Origin: Eustoma russellianum
Taxonomy: Eukaryota > Streptophyta > Magnoliopsida > Gentianales > Gentianaceae
Direction of reading: 5' to 3'
Assembly: GCA_036186865.1 (NCBI GenBank)
Contig: AP025075.1
Span: forward strand, 19,478,032 to 19,542,031
DNA: 64,000 nucleotides
The notes under the pieces are model-generated. The model had not been told where the DNA came from, did no database searches, and was given only the letters and a program-made list of their open reading frames with translations. Positions 54,798 through 64,000 of this stretch are shown here, piece by piece. The first letter of the stretch is position 1. Every line of letters begins with the position of its first letter. A program made the position numbers and the translations under genes.

Positions 54798-55900
54798 ATG
54801 CCAGAAATTTCAGAAAATAAACCCAAGTTCCCTGCCAATTTCGACCTGCTTGAACAATTTGCCAAATTTCTACAGAAAAGTATGAATTTACCATCACCAA
54901 CACCATCCGCAAATCTGACATTAAAGGTGAAGCTGACAAGCACCAACTACACACTTTGGAGAATACTGATGAAGATTGAGTTAGGAGGCAAGAGGAGGAG
55001 CTTCCACATTACGAGGGTACTCCACCCCCTGCCAACAGATCCCTCATACACCACTTGAAAGCAGAATCATCAACTGGTATTTATATCCTTGATTGACAAC
55101 ATTGATGATAGTCTTGTTAACAACGTCTCCAAGTACTCAACAACAAAGGTCCTATGGGACGGGTTGGCCGTCACATACGGGTCAGGAAGTGATCCGCTGC
55201 AGATATTTGATCTGCACAAGCAATGTTACACTATCAAGCAAGGAACTCGAACACTTGATGCTCTCTGGGACAAGTTCCAAGGTCTATTGATGACCATAGA
55301 TTCTATGGACCCGAATCCTGTGGAGTCTCCCAGAGACATAGCCACCTATATCCAAAAACTCCAAGAGTAGAGATTGTATCAACTGCTCTTGGAAGTGAAT
55401 GACCATTTTGCAGACACTAAGAAGGAAATACTCAAACGAGAACCTAGACCCACTATGGAAACATCATATAATGAACTCGGAAGGTCAGAAATCTAGAATG
55501 GAGTGTTCACAGTAGACCCATCAGGTATGAAATCATCACTTGTGGTTGGACACGGGTTGGTCGCTAAATGGCCACCAGAACACAACAGACAGTGAGGGAC
55601 ACCACCACCACATACAAGACAGACATCACAGCGTGGTGGTGAAAAGAAGACTCAGGAGTGCAGCCATTGTAAATGCAAAGGGCACATCTGTGATAAAATG
55701 CTTCAAATTATACAGATACCTAGAGTGGTGGGAGGAATTTAAGAAAATGACAGGCCTCAGTTGCTCAGACCATCGCTGGTGGAAGCTCAGGCCACCGCTA
55801 GTGGAAGCTCAGGCAACCTGCAGAAGGAAAGAGGAGAAAGAGGAAGAGAAGACGAAGAACAGAAAGGAACCCTAACAGCAGCAGCGGCGGGCACAGGTAA
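54798..55900 (+). pseudogene. Copia-6 gag
   Basis: ATG at 54798 opens MPEISENKPKFPANFDLLEQ, then LTLKVKLTSTNYTLWRILMK, IDNIDDSLVNNVSKYSTTKV and LFDKFQGLL-type blocks; stops at 55056 and 55368. The zinc knuckle CSHCKCKGHICDK-CF (about 55656-55705) has a frameshift inside, followed by LYRYLEWWEE. Confidence 0.87.
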
Positions 55901-56119
55901 AAGGGTTAGGGTTAACCCAAACCCTTCCAACAATTTAAATACCCCCTCATTTAATGAAATTACAGTTCCAATCCTTGCTTCTTCTGGAAATCATAAGCGG
56001 ACCCCTAAATATTCTGAAAACGAGGATCAACTCCCAGATTATTCTAAAAATACGCCTAAGTCCCTCATTTTATCTAACCCTTCACTCAAGTCTTGTAATT
56101 TTGCCCCCAATCCAAAATT

Positions 56120-57900
56120 ACCCCTAGTACAGGTCCAATGCCTCTTTTACCCTCTCCAGCTTCTAAAATGCAAAATTCACAATGGATATTCGACTGTGGA
56201 ACCACTGACAAAATGACATACAATGTCTCTGACCTTAGCACCCGTACTTCACTATTTAAGACCATTATTGAAACTGCCAGCGACAAGTCTATTTATGTTG
56301 CTGGTAGTGGGCTTATTTCTATCACCTCAATATTACCTTTAGAAATTGTCTTTACGTACCGACTTTGTCTACTAAACTACTATCCATCAGTCAATTAACC
56401 AAAGAGATAGATTCTCGTGTTATGATGTATCCTAATTTTTTTCTTGTGTAGGACATTCTACGGGGGCGATCATTGGGCGTGGTACTGAGTGCCAAGGGTT
56501 GTATTTTGTCGACGCAGTGGCACAACAGGGTCAGTCTAATCTTGCCACCGGGACAGTGAATTGGCAGGTGTGGTTGTGGCATCGTCACATAGGTCATCCA
56601 TCATTTTACTATTTACAACATCCATTTCCTACCTTGTTCACTTCTAAGCCAAAATAATTTTACCTGTGATACATGCCTCCGAGCTAAATAGACTAGGACG
56701 TCTTATTTACTTACTAATACTCATGTCGAACATATGTTTACCTTAATTCATTCTGATGTTTGTGGCCCTTCCCCGTATGCAACTTCTTTTGGTTTTCGCT
56801 ATTATGTGATTTTCATCGACGACGTTTCTTGTACGGCATGGCTGTATATTATGAAACATAAATCCAAAGCGTATCAAAAATTTATTCACTTCTCCAATAT
56901 AGTCCATACTCAATTTAACACCAAAAATCAAAATTCTTCGCTTAGATAATGGGGGTGAATATCTTACGGGAGAATTTTGCCAGTACTTTCGCGATCATGG
57001 TATCATACACCAAACCTCATGTTCTCATACACCAGAACAAAATGGGGTAGCAGAACGACGCAATCGTACTATCCTCGAGATGACACGAGCTATGATGATT
57101 GATTCCCACGTCCCGATGAGTATCTGGCCAGAAGACATAACCATAGCTACATATCTTATCAACCGCCTTCCCATCAAAACTATTGACTACAAAACCCTCT
57201 TCAAATATTGTCTACCTAACACACCATACCTTCTCTCTTTACCCTACCACCGCGAGTGTTTAGGTGTATGGTTCATTCACACTCCCAAACACGAACGAAC
57301 TAAACTTGATCACTGTGTTGAAAAGTATGTTTTCATCGGTTATGGCACCACTCAAAAGTGATATTGATGCTATAACCCTCATATCCACTGTATTCACATC
57401 ACCATGAACTGTGTCTTCCTCGAAACCAAGTACTACTATTCCTACCACTCTCAGGTTCAGGGGGAGATACTAGATAATGATAGAACCCTAGACTGGTTGG
57501 TATCACCACCACACACGTGTCCGACGACCATTCCCACAAGCCAAGTAGATGGCGCCGACTGCGCTGATGCTCCCAACACATTACCACTCACGGCTGCAGT
57601 ACCATCGAATGATCTGCCACCAATGAATGAAGTGTCAGAGGTAATAATTTCTGATACAAGTAATATGCAATCTTTCTCTGAATCCCATAATGATCCTGAC
57701 ACTATTCTTGCTTCAGAAGCCATTAACTCCCCTACCCACACACATAATAGGCCCACAGATATCATACTTGACTATCCTACTGATCCAGAAGTGCATGAGG
57801 ATACTCTAAATGAGCAACAACAGGTACAGGTCCTACTTCCAAGGACTAAGCAGGGAGTCTTTTCTGAACGGTATTCTTCAACACGAGCACCAAGCTCATC
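56120..57900 (+). pseudogene. Copia-6 protease and integrase
   Basis: The protease has QWIFDCGTTDKMTYNVSDLS (DCG). After TAA at 56396 and a frameshift come LWHRHIGHPSFYYLQ and HSDVCGPSPYATSFGFRYYV (first Asp kept, W to C next to it). LDNGGEYLTGEFCQYFRDHG holds the second Asp and NGVAERRNRTILEMTRAMMI the Glu. The linker 57404-57904 is open for 166 codons and rich in P, T and S. Confidence 0.87.
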
Positions 57901-57939
57901 CTAGTACCCAGTCAATATATTATTTGACAGAGTATCTGA

Positions 57940-59470
57940 CCTGGCTTGGGGATTCTTTGTGTCACTATGCTCAGAACAGTAGAAGAAGCACAAGGTCAAC
58001 CAATATGGAAGAAGCTATGAAAACTGAAATACAAGCATTGGAAAAGAATCAAACGTGAGAAAAGTGTGTCCTTCCCTCTTAAAAAAAGGCATGTTAGATG
58101 TTGGTGGGTATTTACGATCAAATATAAATCCAATGGAGTATTAAAAGATATAAGGCTCAACTGATGACAAAAGGATATACTCAAACTTACGGCAATTACT
58201 ACTCAGATACATTCTCTCCTGTGGATTGAATTGATACAGTTCGAATATTATTATCTATTGCTGCAAACCAAAATTGGCCTCTCCATCAGTGCGACATTAA
58301 AAACGCATTTCTACATGGAGACCTAGAAGAAGAAGTGTATATGGAGCCTTCTCCATATTTTTCGACATGTTTTAAAGCAAGAGAAGTGTGCAAGTTAATG
58401 AAAGCCCTATATAGGCTAAAACAGTCTCCTGGTGCCTGGTTTGGCATATTCACGGGAGTTATGAAACAAGATGGATATCGACAGAGTAATGCAGATCATA
58501 CCTTGTTTGTGAAACAAAGAAATGGTTTAGTGACATGTCTACTTATCTATCTCGACAACATGGTAATCACTGGAAATGATCCCAAGGAAACTGCTCGTCT
58601 CTAAAAGCATCTGTTTACTAAGTTTGAAATGAAAGACTTTGGAGGCCTAAAATACTTCCTAGGTATTGAAGTATGAATGTCAAAAGATGGAATTTTCAGA
58701 TCTCAGTGGAAGTATATCTTGGATCTACTTACAAAAGTTGAAATGCTTGACTGTAAGCCCTATGATACTCCTATGGCAATGAATCAGAAACTAAAAGTAG
58801 TAGACAAGGCAAAGTCTATAGAGAAGGGACAATATCAACAGTTGGTTGGTAAGTTAATTTATCTATCTCATACTCGGTCTGGCATTGCATTTGCAGTCAG
58901 CTCAGTCAGTCAGTTTATGCATAGTCTCCAGGAACAACATATGGATGCAGTCATGCAAATCTTGCGGTATCTAAAGTATACACCAAGTAGGGGCATTGTA
59001 TTACGAAATAATAAAAATATGGATATTCAAGCGAATACAGATGCAGACTGGACCGGCAATTTAGTTAATTGGAAATCTGCTTATGGATATTTCACGGTTG
59101 TAGGAGGCAACCTTTATGACTTGGAGAAGCAAGAAACAGAAGGTACTCGCTCTATCCAGTGCTGAAGCAGAGTTCCAAGGAATTGTAAAGGGAATTACCG
59201 AAATACTGTGGATCCAGAAGCTATTCAAGGATATTGGTTTACCAGTGAACCTACCTACTCCACTGTGCTGTGACAACAAGGCTTCTATTAGTATATCTGA
59301 GAATCCAGTATAGCAAGATCGAACTAAGAATGTAGAGATCGGTCGTCATTTCATCAAAGAAAAGTTGGAAGGACATATCGAACTACCATTCATCCGATAA
59401 GAAGACCAGCTAGCGGACATTTTTACCAAGCAATAAATGGAAGGTCGTTTGAAGCCATCTTACGTAAGTT
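57940..59470 (+). pseudogene. Copia-6 reverse transcriptase and RNase H
   Basis: MEEAMKTEIQALEKNQT, CWWVFTIKYKSNGVLK, then stops. LHQCDIKNAFLHGDLEEEVY and VCKLMKALYRLKQSPGAWFG follow; the catalytic box is YLDN (58548-58559). RNase H: ANTDADWTGNLVNWKSAYGY, WRSKKQKVLALSSAEAEFQG, SISENPV with TAG at 59311, and ADIFTKQ-type end with a deletion near 59433. Poly-purine tract TTGAGGGGGAG at 59497-59507. Confidence 0.88.
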
Positions 59471-59507
59471 GAACATTGTTGACCCTACTGTTCAGCTTGA
59501 GGGGGAG

Positions 59508-59758
59508 TATTAGAATATGTCAAAATCTGTGATTAGTAGAGATTCCATAAATAGCAAAGTGTGAATATAGCAAGAAATGATACGGGAGTAAAGATAGGAT
59601 AATTGTAATTGATACTCATTCATTTACTTTCCTTTTGTATATATAGAATTAGACTATAAGTTGACATATGAAGATATGTAAAATACACGCAAGAATATAT
59701 AGAAATTTGATACAGAAATTTTTTCACACTTTCCTTCGCGTTCTTGTGCGTTTGTACA
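59508..59758 (+). repeat. Copia-6 3' LTR
   Basis: TATTAGAATATGTCAA to GCGTTTGTACA; TG has become TA. Confidence 0.9.
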
Positions 59759-59763
59759 GTAAT

Positions 59764-59972
59764 AAATCCAACTTTAAATTTTGTTGTAAATTTGAACTAG
59801 AATTTACTATACACCGGAATTAAGGTGTATATAAAGTCGTATCGATGTATGTTATGCACAAAATCACGGTAAAGATGGAGAAGCAATAAGTTCCACAATC
59901 ACAAGGTGTGTTTTGTATTATTAAGCTATTATTATCCTTATTCAAAAAAGAGATACACAGTAGGCGTCTCTC
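59764..59972. other. unassigned spacer
   Basis: ATTTACTATACACCGGAATT resembles 29884-29904. Otherwise nothing recognised. Confidence 0.4.
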
Positions 59973-59988
59973 TGTACATCTTATTTTT

Positions 59989-60175
59989 AATGGGTTGCCC
60001 CGAAGTATCCTTCCAGCCGAAAGTCAGAAGACTAATCTTCCGTCCCTGCGGTCAGCACACGAAGTGGTAGGAGACTGATCAAATGGTTTGCTCTATTCAC
60101 ATGAGCGGGGATCGAACCCCCAACCACATGCTTAAACGACGAGGTGTTGAACCATCACGCCAACCATTTTGGTTA
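59989..60175 (-). mobile_element. tRNA-headed SINE with 16-bp target duplications
   Basis: TGTACATCTTATTTTT is present at 59973-59988 and 60176-60191, exactly flanking 187 bp. On the minus strand the 5' part is tRNA-like: A-box-like TGGCGTGATGG (60152-60162) and a B box GGTTCGATCCC (60108-60118). The body continues CTCATGTGAATAGAGCAAAC, CTACCACTTCGTGTGCTGAC and ends ACTTCGGGGCAACCCATT next to the A-rich duplication. It should be transcribed by RNA polymerase III and mobilised by a LINE. Family not assigned. Confidence 0.88.
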
Positions 60176-60191
60176 TGTACATCTTATTTTT

Positions 60192-60533
60192 GGCACACAG
60201 GAAACATGGCCCAATGGTAAATTACCAAAATGTTGTGGTAGCAGCCACTTAGGTGATTATGGGAATTTAAATTATGTATATGACTTAGATTTGCATTGAA
60301 TAGACAAATAATTTGTAAATGATTAACGAAAATTTGTCAAGCAAAAAATGACAAATTCAATACGGGGTTCTGACTGGTCGCCTAAAATAGCTAAATGACT
60401 AATTTAGGATGGGTTGAATTCTGAACTGCATGAAATTTTACAGATTATTTTTTAAAGATTTGTGGATGATGTAAATGGATAAAGAAAATATGCAGGAAAT
60501 CTGAAAACTTGAAAAAGGAAAAAAAAAACCGAT
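60192..60533. other. spacer with inverted copy of the 30.3-kb block
   Basis: 60300-60430 is the approximate reverse complement of 30275-30400. No gene. Confidence 0.5.
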
Positions 60534-60559
60534 GGGGGGAGGGGAGAGAGAGGGAGGGG
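60534..60559 (+). other. G-quadruplex motif
   Basis: Four G-runs (GGGGGG, GGGG, GGG, GGGG) separated by A, AGAGAGA and A. It meets the usual G3+N1-7 pattern and lies five bases from the TRIM. Confidence 0.75.
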
Positions 60560-60564
60560 CAGTT

Positions 60565-60698
60565 TGTTGAAAATATTGTTCCATATCGGACACTTTCAGA
60601 TAAAATACATGGTTACATGAAGATGAGGTACTAGCACCCATTGCTGTAAGGTTTTGAGCGGATATGAGCCTCATTTCATATAAGTCCAAGTTTCAACA
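60565..60698 (+). repeat. TRIM 5' LTR
   Basis: TGTTGAAAATATTG...AAGTTTCAACA with inverted termini TGTTGAAA/TTTCAACA. It has TTCCATATCGG where the 3' LTR has TCTCACATCGG. Confidence 0.82.
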
Positions 60699-60871
60699 TG
60701 GTATACGAGCCAATTTTAAATATGGACTCACACCTTGCATGTCCCATGATTGGTCATTTATTGTCTTTTCTCATACAAGTCCAGATGTTCATACCTGGCT
60801 TGTGGTTAGTGATTAAGGGCGGGTACTAAGGCGCATGTGTATGTCAAATCATGTTGACACTTGAGGGCAGG

Positions 60872-61006
60872 TGTTGAAAATATTGTCTCACATCGGATAT
60901 TTTGAGATAAAATCCATGAGTTATATGAAGATAAGATGCCAGTACTTATTATCTTAAGGCTTTGAGTGGGTATGAGTCTCATATCATTTAAACCCAAGTT
61001 TCTAGA
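60872..61006 (+). repeat. TRIM 3' LTR
   Basis: TGTTGAAAATATTG...AAGTTTCTAGA. GTCTCACATCG at 60887-60897 is one base from the plant snRNA upstream element RTCCCACATCG, and TTATATGAAG lies about 26 bp further on. Confidence 0.82.
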
Positions 61007-61011
61007 GAGTT

Positions 61012-61285
61012 CCTCAAGTGAGAAAAAAAGAAAAAAACTTGGGCATAATAGACGATGCATTTTGGACCCAGATAATGCTGTTATTCAGTTTGTGTTAATC
61101 CGGTTTCTTTTTGTACAGCTGAAGAATGAATATCAGAGAAAAGTCTACTTAAATATTTTGTCTGACAATATGTTTTTTTCCAAATTGTTATATTTATATA
61201 TGATTTTTTTAAAACATTTTCACTAAATCATTATTGATATTTCCTTCACAAACGCAACGTTTGCCTACCATCAGTATTAAGTTTG
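61012..61285. other. unassigned AT-rich spacer
   Basis: No gene or repeat recognised. Confidence 0.4.
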
Positions 61286-61942
61286 GTGGAACTGAAGTCA
61301 GTAGCCGAGCTGAGCTGCTGAGATGAACTTAAGCTGACCTGGATAGAACTTGGAGAAGTAAACTACTGCCATGCTAAACTGGATAGTGTAAAGCCAAACA
61401 GTACCAAGCTGAGATGCACAACTAAGGTTATTTTAGATAGAAGCATCGCCGTGCCGAGCTAGACAACAACGATGCTGAGCAGAGCTGAACAGCGGAGCAT
61501 TAATCTCAGCTCTGTAGTGCATCAGAAGTTTACGGGATGGAATATTTCTTAATTGGAGATTTGATTGAAGAGAATCATATCCTGAATCAAACTTTCCATA
61601 CTTATCTTTTTATAAGGAATATCTGATAGAGTCCTATTCATGGTAATGTAGCGATGTACAAGGAAAACTCCATAAATCATGTTGATCCTTTACTCCTTAT
61701 AAAATCTCCTGTTGGGCACCGATGTGATGTAACCGAAACCTCAATCGGTCGATAGTGAATTTCTTGGCTTGCCTCCGCTGTGTGTTTTTCTTCCCTTTGA
61801 GGGTTTTCACACATAAAAATCGTGTGCCCTTCGTTTATTGTTTTCTTTGATTATTGTTCATTACGTTTGTATCACAATAGTGTGATTGTGACTTGTTAAC
61901 AATCGCAGTGGTTGTTTCTGTTGTTGCCTAAACCCCAAAAAC
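61286..61942 (+). repeat. Copia-7 5' LTR (left end uncertain)
   Basis: The right end is fixed by the primer site. The left end cannot be set because the partner LTR is outside the window. It has a stretch rich in GAGCTGAG/CCGAGCT repeats (61300-61500), a TATA-like CTTATAAAAT at 61696-61705, and a T-rich region. Confidence 0.5.
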
Positions 61943-61954
61943 TAGTATCAGAGC
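61943..61954 (+). other. Copia-7 primer binding site, mutated
   Basis: TAGTATCAGAGC, one change from TGGTATCAGAGC. Confidence 0.75.
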
Positions 61955-61994
61955 TGTAGGGTTTCTTTGTTCTAGTGGGAGCAACGACCAACAA

Positions 61995-62760
61995 TGGTAA
62001 ATCAAGATTGAGAGATTTGATGGATCAAACTTCGATTTATGGAAGATGCAAGTTGAAGGCTATCTATATCAGAGAGATCTATATCTACCTCTTGAAGGGA
62101 AGGAGGTGAAGCCTATTGACATGACGGATCGAGAATGGAAAATTCTAGTTCATAAAGCACTTGGTGCCATTAGGCTGTCTCTGATGCAAACCATAGCATT
62201 TAATACCTCAAAAGAGAAGACCAAAAAGGACGTAATGAATGCGCCAACAAGGATGTACAAAAATTCGTCTGCTTCTAACAAAGCGCATCTGATAAAGAGA
62301 CTTTTCAACATGAAGAAAACTGAAAGAAAAACGATGACGGAACACTTAGGCGAGTTCAACACGATTACTAGCCAACTTGAGTCATTTAGGATTGTCTTTG
62401 ACAATGAGGTTTTGGCCTTGGTGATACTGTCAAGTCTGCCTGACAGGTGGAATGGAGTCGTCATAGTTGTGAGAAATTCATCTGGAGAAGGTACATTGAA
62501 GTTTGAGAATATGGTAGATGTGCTACTTGATGAGGATTCGAGGAGGAGGAATGATGGCAGCGCTGAAAGTTCTGGAGTCGCGCTGAACACAGAGGAGCGC
62601 GGTAGATCTTCCAAGAGAGGCAATGACAGAGGAAGTGGGAGATCTCAGTCAAGGAAGAGTAAGCCAAAAGGCTCAAATCTGACCTGCTAGAATTGCAAGA
62701 AGAAGGGTCACTTCAAGCGCGATTGCTGGGTCAATAAGAAGGCTGATTAGACTGACAAGA
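61995..62760 (+). pseudogene. Copia-7 gag (Tnt1/Tork-like)
   Basis: RFDGSNFDLWKMQVEGYLYQ followed by YLPLEGKEVKPIDMTDREWK, RLFNMKKTERKTMTEHLGEF and LVILSSLPDRWNGVVIVV is the typical Tnt1/Tork Gag series. An ATG at 61995 is out of frame with it. The zinc knuckle C-stop-NCKKKGHFKRDCW has TAG at 62688 where TGG (W) is usual. Basic, S-rich linker before it. Confidence 0.88.
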
Positions 62761-62829
62761 ACATCAATGAAATTCATGTCTCACAAGCATCCGAGTCTGA
62801 CAGTGATGGCATGATCATGAGTTGTGAAA

Positions 62830-63130
62830 GTCAGCTGAGGCTCTTTGGATCTTCAGCACTGGGGCCTCTTTTCATGCCACATCCAACTGAGAATATTTCA
62901 CAAATTACAAAAGTGGAAACTTTAAAAAAGTATATCTCGGGGATGATGACTCCTGTGATATCATTGGCAAGGGGGATATCATATTGACTCTACCAGAGGG
63001 AAGACATATGAGACTACTGCAAGCAAGACGTACCTCAGCTGACCAAGAACTTGATCTCAATAACGCAGCTGGCTAATGATTTTGACCTAGAAGAAAGATT
63101 CAGCAAAACTCACTGGAAGTTAGTTAAGGG
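62830..63130 (+). pseudogene. Copia-7 protease
   Basis: LWIFSTGASFHATSN: the catalytic Asp of the usual DTGAS is Ser. A stop follows, then YKSGNFKKVYLGDDDSCDII and GKGDIILTLPEGRHMR with later frameshifts. Confidence 0.8.
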
Positions 63131-63219
63131 ATCCTTAATTGTTGCACAGGGATTGAGAGCTGGGACTTTTTACAAATTCACGAATAAGAGCTCGGTGAAT
63201 GCAGTCACCTCGGCAAGTG

Positions 63220-64000
63220 ACGCCTAGCTCTGGCACCAAAGACTTGGACACATGAGTGTCAAGGGGATGAGAGTAATGGCGTCCACAGGGAAGCTGGAGG
63301 GTCTGTCAAACATTGACATGCCACTGTGTGAATCTTGTGTGCTTGGAAAACAAAAGCTGTAAGTTTTTCTAAGCACAAGAGAAGTCTCAGAGCTGAAAAG
63401 TTGGAGCTTGTATACACAGATGTTTGGGGGCCTTCAAATGTGCCTTTACTGAATGGCTCTCGTTATTATGTTACCTTCATTGATGACTCAACTAGAAAGC
63501 TGTGGGTATACTTTATGAAATACAAGTCTGACGTATTTGACGTCTTTAAGAGATTGAAGAGTCTTATTGAGAACAAAACAAAGCTAAAGCTGAAGTGGCT
63601 GACGTCAGATAATGGTGGAGAGTACTGCAGCAAAGATTTTGAGAACTATTTGCCGAGAAGAGGATCAGAAGAGAAAAGAATATGCCAAAAACACCTCAAC
63701 ATAACAGAGTTGCTGAAAGGATGAACATGACTATCTGGTGAAAGAGCAAGAAGTATAAGGATTCACGCAGATCTGCCAAAATCCTTTTGGGCGTAGGTGG
63801 TGAACACTACTGTTTATCTGATCAACAGGGGTTCGTCTACCGTAATCGACTATAAACTTCATGAAGAAGAGTGGACTGGCGAGGAAATATCACTTGTCCA
63901 TGTCAAAGTATTTGGCTGTACTGCCTACGCACTGCTGAAGCTGAATGAGAGATCAAAACTTGAACCCAAGTCCAAGGTATGCTCTTTATTTGGCTATGAT
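63220..64000 (+). pseudogene. Copia-7 integrase, cut by window edge
   Basis: LWHQRLGHMSVKGMRVMAST, then LCESCVLGKQK (zinc binding), LELVYTDVWGPSNVPLLNGS (first Asp), FIDDSTRKLWVYFMKYKSDV, WLTSDNGGEYCSKDFENYL (second Asp) and HNRVAERMNMTI (Glu near 63715) in shifted frames. TAG near 63227 and a frameshift near 63355. It continues to VFGCTAYALLKLNERSKLEP at the end of the window. Confidence 0.88.

Larger units (their letters stand above)
54228..59758 (+). mobile_element. Copia-6, complete but degenerate element
   Basis: 251-bp LTRs at both ends, gag to RNase H in copia order. Flanks atgat (54223-54227) and gtaat (59759-59763) agree at only 3 of 5 positions, so the duplication has decayed or the ends are off by a base. 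Numerous stops. Confidence 0.9.
60565..61006 (+). mobile_element. TRIM (miniature LTR retrotransposon)
   Basis: About 440 bp. LTRs 60565-60698 and 60872-61006 (134-135 bp) start TGTTGAAAATATTG; the first ends TTTCAACA. A primer-site-like TGGTATACGAGCC follows at 60699, and GACACTTGAGGGCAGG precedes the second LTR as poly-purine tract. The internal region of about 170 bp codes for nothing. Flanks cagtt (60560-60564) and gagtt (61007-61011) match at 4 of 5 bases. It must rely on proteins of another element. Confidence 0.82.

Noticed and set aside
60108..60162. A tRNA gene on the minus strand
   Set aside because: A- and B-box-like motifs are present but no full cloverleaf or acceptor stem; it is the head of a SINE with flanking target duplications.
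60887..60935. An snRNA gene downstream of the USE-like motif
   Set aside because: The sequence after the TATA-like motif does not resemble any U-snRNA, and the motif lies in a TRIM LTR.
62150..62623. 157-codon antisense open frame over Copia-7 gag
   Set aside because: Shadow of the clearly homologous plus-strand Gag.

Overview
The window is nuclear DNA of a flowering plant, probably a eudicot. It is intergenic DNA packed with nested retrotransposons. I found no intact host protein gene, rRNA, functional tRNA, CRISPR array or bacterial-type operon. The plant assignment rests on the element types: Ty1/copia and Ty3/gypsy elements primed by initiator tRNA-Met (TGGTATCAGAGC), a Tat-type gypsy relic with a second RNase H, a chromovirus-like gypsy element, Au-like SINE 3' ends, a tRNA-headed SINE and a TRIM. 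The species cannot be read from the sequence.

Layout. 1-2.4 kb: broken minus-strand copia and gypsy pieces, an LTR-like minisatellite block and a SINE. 5.0-14.4 kb: a decayed Tat-type gypsy element whose protease gene is split by Copia-1 (5365-10634, target duplication tcact). 17.3-24.3 kb: Copia-2 (target duplication tcaat), whose 3' LTR is itself split by a 1.56-kb insertion carrying a minisatellite. 24.8-30.1 kb: a SINE with 19-bp target duplications, and Copia-3 (25495-29014) inserted in an Au-like SINE. 33.3-41.8 kb: a minus-strand tandem copia array, LTR-internal-LTR-internal-LTR, with a single target duplication (gaaaa); both internal regions share one integrase-to-RT deletion. 42.3-52.5 kb: a nearly complete chromovirus-like gypsy element with 2.6-kb LTRs, two intron-like interruptions and a few disabling changes. 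53.2-53.8 kb: a dispersed repeat carrying a retroposed poly(A) sequence. 54.2-59.8 kb: Copia-6. 60.0-61.0 kb: a tRNA-headed SINE, a G-quadruplex motif and a TRIM. 61.3-64 kb: the 5' part of a Tnt1/Tork-like Copia-7, cut by the window edge.

Copia-2 to Copia-6 look like one lineage (similar Gag N-terminus, DCG protease motif, similar RNase H). All six copia reverse transcriptases in the window have a changed YVDD motif, so none looks autonomous. The gypsy element keeps its FIDD, protease and integrase triads but carries three in-frame TAG codons and one frameshift.

The strongest new signals are in the gypsy LTRs. One is a tandem array of five hairpins with compensatory stem changes between units. 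The other is a palindromic ATCGATCGAT minisatellite whose repeat unit also occurs in LTR-like sequences of other families in this window. Further points of interest are the frame-restoring GT-AG intron between gag and protease, the tandem three-LTR copia array, and the 309-bp retroposed sequence with 13-bp target duplications.
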